From positions 1 to 42,229 of the forward strand of contig NZ_JACJSG010000061.1 in NCBI RefSeq assembly GCF_014697625.1: a stretch of 42,229 nt of DNA. Direction: 5' to 3'. Within the stretch, counting starts at the first letter, position 1. Every line of letters begins with the position of its first letter. Positions 1 through 9,059 of the stretch are shown here, piece after piece. Origin of the DNA: Anabaena azotica FACHB-119 (lineage in GTDB: Bacteria; Cyanobacteriota; Cyanobacteriia; Cyanobacteriales; Nostocaceae). Position numbers and translations under genes: made by a program. Below the pieces are notes generated by a model. It worked only from the letters and a program-made list of their open reading frames with translations, was not told the DNA's origin and searched no databases.

Positions 1-130
1 CATTGTCGCCTTGTTACTTGGTCAACCTTTGCCTGTTGGTAGCTTCTTCCCTGAATCTTGGAGAAGCCCCACCGCTTTCTCTTCTGCTTAAACAAAAAAC
101 CTGCCCTTGAAAGGGGGTTAGGGGTGGGTT

Positions 131-238
131 GCTCCCCTGCTCCTCTGCTCCTCTGCTCCCCTGCTCCCCTGCTCCCCTGCTCCCCTGCTCCTCTGCTCCC
201 CTGCTCCCCTGCTCCCCTGCTCCCCTGCTCCTCTGCTC
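131..238. repeat. 8-bp tandem repeat tract (GCTCCCCT/GCTCCTCT)
   Basis: About 13 head-to-tail octamers alternate between GCTCCCCT and GCTCCTCT. A G-rich module GGGTTAGGGGTGGGTT (about 115-130) lies directly before the tract. Open frames run through it on both strands, but their products are simple repeats and are not called as genes. The unit here is 8 bp, while most other tracts in the window are 7 bp. Confidence 0.9.
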
Positions 239-339
239 TTCACTTACCGAAATCAATACATATCATCTAGATTCTTGCACAGTCACAAACTGTTGTAGAT
301 ACAATTAGTCTGCAATGCTTGCGTTGGGACTTCAAGAAA

Positions 340-1110
340 ATGTTACGTGTTTATCATCTGATAATTGGTGCTATTCTATTAGTTTTAATACCAGTTGGCT
401 TAAGATTTTTCCTCCCCAATATTTTTACCAATACAAATAAAGGTACACAACCAAATACTGTAACTACACCAGCGAAAACTCCTACCCCCTCCACCACTTC
501 CTTAAAACAAAGCAACGTAAATAAAGCAAATGTTTGGCAGAAACTATTAGGTAGCACTTCTGCACCCAAGAATTGGCAAGTAATACCTTGTGAAAGAGAA
601 GTGACTTTGCTATGTGTTTCTTCTCAAGGTAGAGATTTGGGTACAGTTGAAGTTGAGATTTCTCCTCTAAAAGATAATACTGAATTGCAAAAGCATTTAA
701 CAGAAGTTGGTACTTCTCAGAGTTCTCAAGCAGATTTGCAAAATCCTCAGTCCCAAAGCAAATTGATCAAAGCACTGCAAGCTTGGGTAGCGGACTCATA
801 CAACACCTTTGCAAAAGACCACCAAACTAGATACGCAAATAGTATTGCTTTCTCAAGCTACCCACCACAGCAAGTAACTATGGGGAAATTACCTGGAATG
901 CGTTATGGTTTTGTCAGGCTGAAACCAGAAGGTGGTATCCAAGAACAATATATTGGTTATGTCACATCAGATGGTACACAACTGTACGTAATTACCACAT
1001 CATTTAATTCCAGTGTATCTAAAGGTAAGTTTGAGAGCCTAGAAAATTTGGCAATTTTTCAACCATATTTGTCGGCGATCGCCGAAAATTTGAACTTGCC
1101 AAATCGCTAG
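340..1110 (+). CDS. Membrane-anchored protein of unknown function
   Basis: The 256-residue protein begins with a short basic stretch and one hydrophobic segment (about residues 5-24). A Pro/Thr-rich linker (about 37-57) and a soluble domain follow. This is the layout of a protein tethered to the membrane with its body outside the cytoplasm. Two cysteines about ten residues apart (IPCEREVTLLC) could form a disulfide. I do not recognise a family. ATG 340 is preferred because it sits just before the hydrophobic segment; a TTG at 319 would add seven residues. No clear Shine-Dalgarno is visible. The gene stands alone, with a repeat-rich gap upstream and 580 bases of AT-rich DNA downstream. Confidence 0.7.
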   Translation: MLRVYHLIIGAILLVLIPVGLRFFLPNIFTNTNKGTQPNTVTTPAKTPTPSTTSLKQSNVNKANVWQKLLGSTSAPKNWQVIPCEREVTLLCVSSQGRDLGTVEVEISPLKDNTELQKHLTEVGTSQSSQADLQNPQSQSKLIKALQAWVADSYNTFAKDHQTRYANSIAFSSYPPQQVTMGKLPGMRYGFVRLKPEGGIQEQYIGYVTSDGTQLYVITTSFNSSVSKGKFESLENLAIFQPYLSAIAENLNLPNR

Positions 1111-1693
1111 GAATTTCCGGGTCAGAGAACAGGGAAATCAGCCTCAATCTAGGGAATTTCTAGAAGCAAGTAGATAATCAAAATTAAATAGGTTTAAGCA
1201 ATCTATTAGAGCTATCGCCAGATAGATCAGGAAATTTATTATCAACCACTTTGACCCTAATAGGGCGCACAGCTATCTGTATAGCCATACCCGTCTACCT
1301 AATTCAAAAACTTATAATTATAGCAGTTATCTGTCTTTCTTAAAAGCAGAATTTATATTTGATGAAGCAATTTACTTAATTAAAAGTTTTTACTTAAAAT
1401 TTGTGTTCCGATTATTACAAAAAAATAAATAGAATCAATGTTTAAATTTAAGTATAAATACAGTTAACAATTATTTCAAAATGTAACAGAATGAGTAACG
1501 ATTAAGTAACCTCACAGAAAAACAGATTCCATACTGAGTAAAAAATTTTAGGTGACGTTATTTCGACGTTAATATATTTTAAATTTTCTACTTCAGAGGA
1601 GTGACATATTTTACTTTTTTAATGTTTTGTGGTTACTCAATTATTTACTTCACGAATTTCAGCATTTCAGACGGGCAATAAATCAGGGTTCAA
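1111..1693. other. AT-rich intergenic region, no gene seen
   Basis: This 583-base gap has no convincing reading frame on either strand and none of the heptamer repeats common elsewhere. It is strongly AT-rich, especially 1320-1660. It probably holds the promoter and leader of the gene at 1694, but no promoter can be assigned with confidence. Confidence 0.5.
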
Positions 1694-2404
1694 ATGAAAG
1701 AAGTTCTAGCATTAATTGAAACAAGAAAGCAGGAATTTGCTAAGTTACCACTATTTCGGTTTTTGCAAGATAAAAATATAGATCCGAAAGAAAGACTATC
1801 TTGGGCTCCTTGTCTAACACCCTTGGCGATGGGATTTGCACAATTGAATAAGTACGATTTCCGAAAAGAACCAACTAGCGATCCAATTCAAGCAATTATT
1901 AATCAATATACTTATGAAGATGATTATCATTGGCAGTGGTTTTTAGAAGACCTTGAAAAATTGGGTTTGAATTACTCGATAAAATTTTGTGATGCTGCGA
2001 GATTTTATTGGGGAGCAGAAACGCAAAAAACACGCCAAGTATGTCATCAAATTGCACTACATACTTTTCGAGCGGAACCTGTAGTTGTCCTGTCCGCAAT
2101 TGCAGCTATAGAAGCAACTGGAAATGTAGCTTTTGCTTTAACAACACAAATAGTAGAAGAACTTCAAAAAACTAACGGAAAAAATTATCGCTATTTTGGT
2201 AACTATCATTTGCTTGCAGAAAGTGATCACGTTATAGGGTTCGATGATATAGAACTCTTAATGAAAAATATCGAACTAACTGAAGAACAAAAAACTAAAT
2301 CTTTTGAAATAGTTGATAAAGTGTTTGAGCTATTCACAGAAGCTACTCATGAGATGAAAACTTATGCAGAAAAGCAATCAATAGTTAAACTAATAACAGT
2401 TTAA
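1694..2404 (+). CDS. Heme-oxygenase-fold protein, possible diiron oxidase (TenA/CADD/HDO-like)
   Basis: This 236-residue, mostly helical protein resembles the TenA/CADD/heme-oxygenase-like superfamily. Visible landmarks are an acidic, His-containing helix (YEDDYHWQWFLEDLEKLG, residues 74-91; E75, D76, D77, H79), a helix with E140 in AIEATGN, and H172-LLA-E176-SD-H179. The H-x3-(D/E)-x2-H pattern, with a Glu about 32 residues earlier, is how CADD and other heme-oxygenase-like diiron oxidases place late iron ligands. That comparison is from memory of the family. The first ligand set is less regular, so the metal site is an inference. The gene lies 41 bp before a flavoprotein gene on the same strand, which suggests a shared transcript and perhaps one oxidative pathway. 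The substrate cannot be told from sequence. An inactive or TenA-like role is possible. Confidence 0.6.
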   Translation: MKEVLALIETRKQEFAKLPLFRFLQDKNIDPKERLSWAPCLTPLAMGFAQLNKYDFRKEPTSDPIQAIINQYTYEDDYHWQWFLEDLEKLGLNYSIKFCDAARFYWGAETQKTRQVCHQIALHTFRAEPVVVLSAIAAIEATGNVAFALTTQIVEELQKTNGKNYRYFGNYHLLAESDHVIGFDDIELLMKNIELTEEQKTKSFEIVDKVFELFTEATHEMKTYAEKQSIVKLITV

Positions 2405-2445
2405 TAAATACCGGCAGTGGAAATTTAGTCAATATTAATTTTTAG

Positions 2446-4071
2446 ATGAATTATACAACTCAAATTATGAAATCAATCACAAAAGTAGAATATTTAGTCA
2501 TTGGCGCTGGCCCAGCAGGATTACAATTAGGTTATTACCTTGAGAAAACTAATCATAATTATATAATTCTGGAAGCTGGTGATAGCCCTGGAACTTTTTT
2601 CAAAAACTTTCCTAGACACAGGAAATTGATTTCAATCAATAAGGTCTATACAGGTTATGATGACCATGAAATTAATCTCAGATGGGATTGGAACTCCTTA
2701 TTGAATGATAGTGAAAAAATGCTGTTTAAGAATTACACTAAACAGTATTTTCCGCATACAGATGATTTAGTCAGATATCTTAGAGATTTCGCCACCGAGT
2801 TTAATTTAAAAGTTCATTATGGTTGCAAGGTTGTCAAAATTACCAAAAATGAGCAATTTTTAGTCATTGATAGCAATGATCACATATATTGTGCAGCACG
2901 AGTAATAATTGCTACAGGATTTACTAAACCTTACATTCCAGTAATACCTGGAATTGAGCTAGCAGAAAATTACACGGATGTATCCACAAACCCAGAAGAT
3001 TTTATTAATCAAAGAGTTCTAATTATTGGTAAAGGAAACTCTGGTTTTGAGACTGCTGATAATTTAATTGAAACAGCAGCACAAATCCACATAGTTAGTG
3101 AACATCCCATATCTATGGCATGGAAAACAAGATATGTGGGCAACTTACGAGCAGTTAACAATAATTTCTTAGACACATACCAGTTGAAATCACAAAATGC
3201 TGTTTTGGATGCTAGCATCAAAAAAATAGAGTACAAAAATGGTCTATTTTCAGTTTCTTTTTCTTACACTCATGCTCATGGAGAGGAAGAAACTTTAGTC
3301 TACGATCGCGTGATAGTATGTACAGGATTTCGTTTTGATAGTTCCATCTTTGATGAGTCATGTCAACCAGAGTTAACTATCAATAATCGGTTCCCATCTC
3401 AAACCAGTGAATGGGAGTCAACGAACATTAAAGATTTATACTTCGTCGGTGTGTTAACCCATATGCGGGACTTCAAGAAAAAACAATCCGGCTTCATACA
3501 TGGTTTCCGTTACAATGTGCGAACATTGCACAAAATACTTGAACATAAATATCATAATCAAGAATTGCCATATCAATTAGTGGATTCTACCTCAGAAAAA
3601 TTAGTAGAAGCTATTATTAAACGAGTTAACCAAAGTTCAGCACTATGGCAACAAACAGGTTTTCTTTGTGACCTCATCATAGTTTCTGAAGAGGACAAAA
3701 CAGCAAAATATTATCAAGAACTTCCCAAAGACTACATACATGATAGCTATCTTGGTGATAGCGATCACTACTATACAGTCTCATTAGAGTTTGGCTATGA
3801 CGTTAACAAAATGCCCGATCCTTTTAACATAAATCGTGTTCACAAAGATGATGCAGTCAATGCTTCGCAAAGTGCTTTCATCCACCCCATTATTAGGCAT
3901 TTTTGTAAAAACACTTTGATTGCAGAACATCATGTGATTGAAGATTTAGCATCTGAGTGGGTAGAGGATGTGCATATTCTGCCATTGCTGGAATTTTTTA
4001 ATAGTCAATTATCACAAACCAAGCAGGAGACTGATGTCGCAATAAGAGAGTGGAACACAACCACATTCTGA
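2446..4071 (+). CDS. FAD-dependent NAD(P)-binding oxidoreductase, FOXRED2-like
   Basis: The 541-residue protein has an N-terminal FAD-binding Rossmann motif G-A-G-P-A-G (residues 20-25) followed by an acidic strand end (ILEAG). It also has the flavoprotein ATG motif (VIIATGF, about 153-159) and a second dinucleotide motif G-K-G-N-S-G (195-200). This is the two-nucleotide layout of flavin monooxygenases and related oxidoreductases. The C-terminal part (from about 390) has a YYTVSLEFGYD / DPF / HPIIRHF pattern that reminds me of FOXRED2-type proteins. No signal peptide is seen, so it is probably cytoplasmic. ATG 2446 is used; ATG 2467 (MKSITKVEY) is equally plausible because the family usually starts close to the GxGxxG motif. 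It follows the heme-oxygenase-fold gene by 41 bp on the same strand. The substrate is unknown. Confidence 0.75.
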   Translation: MNYTTQIMKSITKVEYLVIGAGPAGLQLGYYLEKTNHNYIILEAGDSPGTFFKNFPRHRKLISINKVYTGYDDHEINLRWDWNSLLNDSEKMLFKNYTKQYFPHTDDLVRYLRDFATEFNLKVHYGCKVVKITKNEQFLVIDSNDHIYCAARVIIATGFTKPYIPVIPGIELAENYTDVSTNPEDFINQRVLIIGKGNSGFETADNLIETAAQIHIVSEHPISMAWKTRYVGNLRAVNNNFLDTYQLKSQNAVLDASIKKIEYKNGLFSVSFSYTHAHGEEETLVYDRVIVCTGFRFDSSIFDESCQPELTINNRFPSQTSEWESTNIKDLYFVGVLTHMRDFKKKQSGFIHGFRYNVRTLHKILEHKYHNQELPYQLVDSTSEKLVEAIIKRVNQSSALWQQTGFLCDLIIVSEEDKTAKYYQELPKDYIHDSYLGDSDHYYTVSLEFGYDVNKMPDPFNINRVHKDDAVNASQSAFIHPIIRHFCKNTLIAEHHVIEDLASEWVEDVHILPLLEFFNSQLSQTKQETDVAIREWNTTTF

Positions 4072-4152
4072 CATGATTGATTGAGTAGATAATTTTGTCG
4101 TAATTTTTTCATAGGTAATAGCAAAGGTTGATATTTACTATTACCCATTAAC

Positions 4153-5040
4153 CTAAATTTCAGCTACCGCTCGTTCGATTAAGCGTCTGGCTAAGGTTTG
4201 TGTACCTGTGTGTTCATAATAATTAGTCGCTACATCTAAGAAAGCAGCAACATAATCTAATTTATCGTCAGCGACATCTAAAAAGCTACTCAAATTATGA
4301 GCTACTTTTTGGGGAGTTAAATTATTAGCCCTCACAAGACCATTCATCCAACCTTTGACAGAATCAAAACTTTCACCAATAAAGTTGAGTTTACTGCCAG
4401 CATTGCTACCGGGAATTACATCTTTGATACCTTGAAATGTTGAGTTTTTTTCTAACTCTTGAGGATTGGTTTGACTTAAACTAGATAGAGCTTTGTTAAT
4501 AAAATCTGGGCCTAGAGGTATCAAACCATCAACACAAACTAAAGCTACCATACGAATTAGTGATTCACCGCTATATTCTCCTAAAGAGGCGACAAAATCA
4601 CCAATACTATCTCCAGGGATACCATTGATTTGGCAGAAGGCCACTAATTCAGCTACTAATTTCAAACATAAATCTATAGTTTGAGCTTTGTCAGCTTTGG
4701 GTGTAATTGAGTTTAAAAACCCTAACAAAGGGACTTTTTCACCAACTTTATTGGCTAAAGCAGCTGTACCCAAGGCTTTATCTGTACCATCAACAGTTTG
4801 ATAAAGCCATAATGCTGTTTGATATCCTTGGGAGCGATCATTAAATAGATAAATGGCGCGTTCGCCAATTTGCTGAATTAAGCTTTCGTCGGTTTCACCA
4901 GTGACAGTTTTAATAGTATTGACAAAGCCAACAGTATTTTGCCATTCACCGGGGGCGACAAAATCTAGGGCGTTGAGTAGGGAAACGGTTAAGCCGCTAG
5001 TTGGTAGTTGATCTACTAACTCAAAAATAGGTTTGCTCAC
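4153..5040 (-). CDS. Conserved-looking protein of unknown function, helical
   Basis: This 295-residue soluble protein looks mostly helical and has no signal peptide or membrane span. I recognise no catalytic motif. It lies 42 bp downstream of a lipoprotein gene on the same strand, so the two may be co-transcribed. Its length and full-length frame with normal codon use support a real gene. Confidence 0.65.
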   Translation of the reverse strand: MSKPIFELVDQLPTSGLTVSLLNALDFVAPGEWQNTVGFVNTIKTVTGETDESLIQQIGERAIYLFNDRSQGYQTALWLYQTVDGTDKALGTAALANKVGEKVPLLGFLNSITPKADKAQTIDLCLKLVAELVAFCQINGIPGDSIGDFVASLGEYSGESLIRMVALVCVDGLIPLGPDFINKALSSLSQTNPQELEKNSTFQGIKDVIPGSNAGSKLNFIGESFDSVKGWMNGLVRANNLTPQKVAHNLSSFLDVADDKLDYVAAFLDVATNYYEHTGTQTLARRLIERAVAEI

Positions 5041-5082
5041 AATTTTTTCCTTATTGATGTTGAGTTTGGGAGGGGGTGGGGT

Positions 5083-5592
5083 TTATTTGAGTTTGGCTAG
5101 TCCGTCGAGGTTGAATTTTTCTAGCCAGTCGGCGCGATCGCTTGCGGTAAATGATGGGGAACGGGATAATACTTTCACTTGATATTTCCCTACTAACACT
5201 GCTGTTTGTGTATTTCCTACTTCCACAGCCGGATAACCGCCGATTTTTTTGGTACTGTTGGCAAATTTGGCGGCGGCGGTAGGTAGGCTACTGGTATCGG
5301 AAATGGATAGTAAGGCTAAATCTTTGCCGTCTTTTTTCAACTTGGCTTCAGCAAAACCTTTCTTTTCTTGCGTGTAAACGCGCTGATATCCAGCTTCCTC
5401 ACTGGGGAAAAATTTATTAAATTCACCACCCTGTGTTGCGTTTTTAGCCACGGCTTGACCGCTTTTTTGACGGCTACTTTCTTGCTGTACTTGGTCAAAA
5501 CGTCCAGGGGCTTTAGGGGTACAGGCTGTAGTTAGTAATAAAACAGACAGCAATACAGCCGCTAAAATTCTACGTGTACTCTGGAAATTCAT
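5083..5592 (-). CDS. Predicted lipoprotein of unknown function
   Basis: The 169-residue product starts with a classic lipoprotein signal: basic N-terminus (residues 1-8), hydrophobic core, and lipobox LTTAC with Cys24 as the lipid-attachment residue. The mature part is charged and contains no domain I recognise. It is predicted to be membrane-anchored outside the cytoplasm. It is the upstream member of a likely two-gene unit with the protein at 4153-5040. Confidence 0.7.
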   Translation of the reverse strand: MNFQSTRRILAAVLLSVLLLTTACTPKAPGRFDQVQQESSRQKSGQAVAKNATQGGEFNKFFPSEEAGYQRVYTQEKKGFAEAKLKKDGKDLALLSISDTSSLPTAAAKFANSTKKIGGYPAVEVGNTQTAVLVGKYQVKVLSRSPSFTASDRADWLEKFNLDGLAKLK

Positions 5593-5698
5593 CTTTACTC
5601 CTAATACTTGAGCTTTGAGGCAATTATCGGTGGTGCTGTCAACTCATACCCAAAAATTTATCTTTTGATCCGATTCAGTGTTGACAGTTGACTATAAA

Positions 5699-6343
5699 CT
5701 ATTGACGATAAGCGATCGCTGCATAAAACGGATCGCCACCCGGCGCACCTAACCACTGCAAGACACTGGGGATTGCTGATTTACGGGCGATGATTTCTGG
5801 GGTGCTAAATCCCGGTACTGAAGAAAAGTAGCGTTTCACCAATTCTATACGTCCCGGTTCGGAAGCATCGCGCCAAGCTTGAATGGCTTTTTGATAAAAC
5901 ATTCGGTTAGAAAAGCTGATAATTGCGATCCCACCCGGTTTGAGGATGCGGTGTATTTCCGAAAATACCGCTTCTGGATATTGCAGGTACTGCACGGAAA
6001 CACAATTGAGAACTGCGTCAAATTCTTCATCTTTTAGGGGTAAACCCGGATTTTGGTTGAGGTTTTGGACAAAATAATGATCTAAACGCTTGTTACGTTC
6101 TAGTTCCTCGGCGTTGAGTCCGTGTCCTTCCACATGGGCAAAGTTGATCTCGTCTGGTAGATGCGAAACCCAGCTACTCATCAAGTCTAATATGCTTGTG
6201 TTGGATTTCAGCTTTTCCCTATATAAATCAGTCAATTGTTGAATAAACCCTTCATCAACATGAGTGACGAAGCGGGGATAAGCATAAAATAGATTGTCGT
6301 TGGTATCGTCTAATTTTGAGCGTTGATCGGGTTTGAGTAACAT
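5699..6343 (-). CDS. Class I SAM-dependent methyltransferase-like protein
   Basis: The 214-residue protein has the C-terminal half of a class I methyltransferase fold. LDLMSSW (about residues 52-58) is in the motif I position, FDAVLNCVSVQYLQYPE in the motif II/III position, and the typical EIHRILKPGGIAIISFSNRMF follows. The glycine-rich motif I loop (normally D-x-G-x-G) is replaced by DLMSSW, so SAM binding may be altered. The closing GGDPFYAAIAYR is also common in cyanobacterial members. ATG 6343 is the only good start. The substrate is unknown. An inverted-repeat element lies about 80 bp upstream. Confidence 0.75.
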   Translation of the reverse strand: MLLKPDQRSKLDDTNDNLFYAYPRFVTHVDEGFIQQLTDLYREKLKSNTSILDLMSSWVSHLPDEINFAHVEGHGLNAEELERNKRLDHYFVQNLNQNPGLPLKDEEFDAVLNCVSVQYLQYPEAVFSEIHRILKPGGIAIISFSNRMFYQKAIQAWRDASEPGRIELVKRYFSSVPGFSTPEIIARKSAIPSVLQWLGAPGGDPFYAAIAYRQ

Positions 6344-6419
6344 AGGTGCTGATCAGGAAACTTGTGTAACTTCCAGTCTTCTAGGAAATAAAGACTATTT
6401 CACATATTTTAATAAAGTC

Positions 6420-6542
6420 AGGACTTTCGCAACTGGCACAATAGTAGGGTGCGTCAGATGTGGAAAATCCTTGAATTTGTCCGAAATTATTGGAGCTGAC
6501 ACACCCTACAGTTAGTTTGATGATGACACTTGCATAAGTCCT
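6420..6542. mobile_element. MITE-like element, family A, copy 1
   Basis: The 123-bp element has near-perfect terminal inverted repeats: AGGACTTTCGCAACTGGCA at the left and TGACACTTGCATAAGTCCT at the right. Inside, GTAGGGTGCGTCAG and CTGACACACCCTAC form a second inverted pair, so the whole element can fold into one long hairpin. It carries no coding capacity. It sits in the divergent gap between the methyltransferase-like gene and the GT39 gene. Its interior matches copy 4 (40646-40769) in reverse, both having a TGTGGAAAATCCTTGAAT-like core. Confidence 0.85.
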
Positions 6543-6581
6543 AAAAGTTAAGGTTGATCTACCCATTCACTCAGTGTTTTA

Positions 6582-8207
6582 ATGTCCTATAAATCACCAT
6601 CACTACAGTCAATTTGCCAACAAATCAGCTTATCAAAAGCCTTTCCTTACATTAGTTTGCTGATTTGGACAGTTCCTTTATTACTATTCAGTTCTGGGCA
6701 AAATAGTTTAATGGCCCATGATGAAGGACTTTATGCTAGGCGTGCGCGTGACATTTTCGACAGTGGTGACTGGATAGCCGGCTGGGGAACCCATCACCAT
6801 AAGACTCCCGGCCCTTATTGGTTAATTGCTAGTTTTTATCAGCTATTTGGAGTCAATGAATTTAGTGTTAGACTTCCTAGCCTGATTTTTGGGATTTTTT
6901 GCCTATTACTTGTCTATGAAATCGGCAAGATTATTCTAGGTAAAAATTTAGCTTGGCTAGGTACAGCAATTTTAAGTGTGGAATTTCTTTGGTTGCAATA
7001 TTGCCGTATAGGTAATCCTGATGTACCAATGGTTTTTTTAGTACTTTTAGCTATTTATTCATTGATGCAGGCTGAATTAAACCCAAAATATAGGTACATT
7101 TTTGGTTTTATTGCTGGGTTAAGTTTAGGTTTAGGCTTTTTAATTAGGAGTTTTGTCATTGTTCTGCCAACAATAGCTTTATTACCTTATTTAATCGGAG
7201 AACATCGTCGGCATCGCCATTTGAGTAACCCTTGGTTATATGTGGGTATAATTATTGGTTTTGTGCCTACATTGGCTTGGTCATGGTTGAATTGGCAACT
7301 CGATAGCAATAATACTTTCACTAGTTTAGTAGGATTTGTATTGCAATCTGGGTCTGAAGAGCGTGATGGCAATGGGATATTATTTTATTTCTGGAATATT
7401 GCTTTAAAAGCTTTCCCTTGGGCATTTTTGGGATGTTTAGGATTATTTTTACTGTGTCGTCGTCCTCTACCTCGATATCATTTAATCTTGGTAGTATTTC
7501 CTCTAATTTACTTTATAGAAATTACTATTTTTTCCACTCGTTTATCTCACTATGCCCTTTGCCTTTATCCTTTCATTGCGTTACAAGCGGCTGTGGGTTT
7601 AGACTGGTTGGGGAAAGTTTTTGCGAGGGGACATACAAAAAGCAAATCCTTTTGGCAAAAGGGTAATATCCCACTTATTCTTAGTTATGGCAGTGGTGTA
7701 CTGGGAATTTTATTTTTGTTAGCAGGTATAGTTGCTTTTATCTGGGGTGGAGTCTATCGCAACTATGCAATTATTGGTTTAGTTGTTGGTTTAAGTTGGT
7801 TTATAGTGCCTATAGTGTGGATCAGCCGCCATAGATTAGGATTAAAATCTTTCACTGCTAGTTATTGGATCGCAGGTTGGCTAATTCCTTGCTGGTTAGC
7901 TTTGGCGTTCGTGGGCAACTTTGGCTTGTTAAGTGACTATAATCCCGCTTTTCGCACTTTTTTACAACAGCCAGCGATCGCTTCTATCTTAAAAAACCAC
8001 CCGATCAACTTTGTCCAGGTGCAAGATAAAAACTCTGTCCTAATTATTTTCTACACTCCTATTCACGGACAACAAGTAGATACCATTACCCAACTACCAC
8101 CCTCCAGCTATGCTTGGGTAGATAAAAATAGTATCCCGGAAATACCTCAAGCACACCGCGTTATTGGAGAAGTAAAGAACTATCAGTTGATTCAATTGCT
8201 TCCTTAG
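6582..8207 (+). CDS. ArnT-like membrane glycosyltransferase, family 39 type
   Basis: This 541-residue multi-spanning membrane protein belongs to the GT39/ArnT/PMT-like class, which moves sugars from polyprenyl-phosphate donors onto lipids or proteins outside the cytoplasmic membrane. Evidence: a first membrane segment (about 22-38), then AHDEGLYARRARDI with D47-E48 in the place of the acidic catalytic loop, HHHKTPGPYWL (the His-Lys-Pro-Pro-like loop), and about ten more hydrophobic segments. The last about 85 residues are soluble. The natural acceptor cannot be predicted. ATG 6582 is followed at once by family-like sequence. It stands alone between two copies of the same MITE family (6420-6542 and 8283-8404). 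Confidence 0.8.
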   Translation: MSYKSPSLQSICQQISLSKAFPYISLLIWTVPLLLFSSGQNSLMAHDEGLYARRARDIFDSGDWIAGWGTHHHKTPGPYWLIASFYQLFGVNEFSVRLPSLIFGIFCLLLVYEIGKIILGKNLAWLGTAILSVEFLWLQYCRIGNPDVPMVFLVLLAIYSLMQAELNPKYRYIFGFIAGLSLGLGFLIRSFVIVLPTIALLPYLIGEHRRHRHLSNPWLYVGIIIGFVPTLAWSWLNWQLDSNNTFTSLVGFVLQSGSEERDGNGILFYFWNIALKAFPWAFLGCLGLFLLCRRPLPRYHLILVVFPLIYFIEITIFSTRLSHYALCLYPFIALQAAVGLDWLGKVFARGHTKSKSFWQKGNIPLILSYGSGVLGILFLLAGIVAFIWGGVYRNYAIIGLVVGLSWFIVPIVWISRHRLGLKSFTASYWIAGWLIPCWLALAFVGNFGLLSDYNPAFRTFLQQPAIASILKNHPINFVQVQDKNSVLIIFYTPIHGQQVDTITQLPPSSYAWVDKNSIPEIPQAHRVIGEVKNYQLIQLLP

Positions 8208-8282
8208 TCAGTTGACAGCTAAAGCAGTGTAGTAGGATTGCTCGGTCGTGGTTGATACATGAAGGAGCGATATCGCTATAAC

Positions 8283-8404
8283 AGGACTTACGCAAGTGTC
8301 ACAATTGGTGGTTGGTGCGTGACGCTACAAGTCTGATTACTACGTTCAAATATTATCGCTCCTCACACACCCTACAGAAAAAATATGCCAGTTGCGTAAG
8401 TCCT
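8283..8404. mobile_element. MITE-like element, family A, copy 2
   Basis: The 122-bp element ends in AGGACTTACGCAAGTGTCA and TGCCAGTTGCGTAAGTCCT, a long imperfect terminal inverted repeat. It has no coding capacity. It is almost identical, in reverse orientation, to copy 3 at 23389-23510 (only a few differences). That argues for recent mobility or gene conversion. The remaining parts of the 8208-8525 gap hold no gene that I can see. Confidence 0.88.
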
Positions 8405-8525
8405 ATATAATTTCAGCAAAATCATTAAACGCAGCATTTCAAAAATTTAAATAACATCCTGAACATCATTAAATTCTGGATATCCTGATTCAGACAGCAG
8501 TTAAATTAATCATAGATTGAATATT

Positions 8526-9059
8526 TTAAATCTGAAACCCCTTTGGATTATGGAGAATAAAATGATTACCTTCTTTAACTAAATCCCCTGTACAGCGAAT
8601 TGGTAAACGTTCTTGATAAGCTTTTATTGCTAAAATATAATCCTGGTCTGCAAGATTTATTTTAATTTCTTGCAACTTCTCAAAGACTGTACCTAGTAAG
8701 GTAATCTCTCCCCTCAGTTTTTCTATTTCTGGGGTAGCAATTTGCATCACCACACCTTGCACAGTGAAGTTAGGGTAATTAGTAATAAAATCACTGAGAA
8801 TATCAAATTGATCTCTATTTTCTACTATCTCTAATGTTTTTAAAATATCACTAATTCTTTCGGCATAATCTCCTAAATTATGTTGGAGAGGTAGCAAGAT
8901 TTCATATTCATCTGTGGTGTCTGTTCTCAAACGCCAAATTGCCCCAGCATCATGATAAATTCGTCCTGTTTCCTGCCATCCTGTAGCTTGGAGATGTGTT
9001 TGTATAACATCAGGTTGAACTGTTTTCAGTATTTGACTATCTTTGATGGTAACTTTCAT
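8526..9059 (-). CDS. Unknown protein coupled to a DUF4365 protein
   Basis: The 177-residue product has no signal peptide, membrane span or motif that I recognise. It is moderately acidic and mixed alpha/beta. Its ATG overlaps the last codons of the upstream DUF4365 gene by 4 bp (ATGA-type overlap at 9056-9059), so translation is probably coupled and the two proteins probably work together. It could be a partner or inhibitor of the nuclease-like protein. That is inference from gene order only. Confidence 0.7.
   Translation of the reverse strand: MKVTIKDSQILKTVQPDVIQTHLQATGWQETGRIYHDAGAIWRLRTDTTDEYEILLPLQHNLGDYAERISDILKTLEIVENRDQFDILSDFITNYPNFTVQGVVMQIATPEIEKLRGEITLLGTVFEKLQEIKINLADQDYILAIKAYQERLPIRCTGDLVKEGNHFILHNPKGFQI

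Noticed and set aside
14..270. Overlapping open frames rich in SRGAEEQG or SPAPLL
   Set aside because: They are translations of the octamer repeat tract on the two strands and have no gene-like composition.
8340..8380. CTCCTCACAC resembling the Yfr1 small-RNA core
   Set aside because: It lies inside a MITE family A copy and the flanking Yfr1 hairpins are absent.
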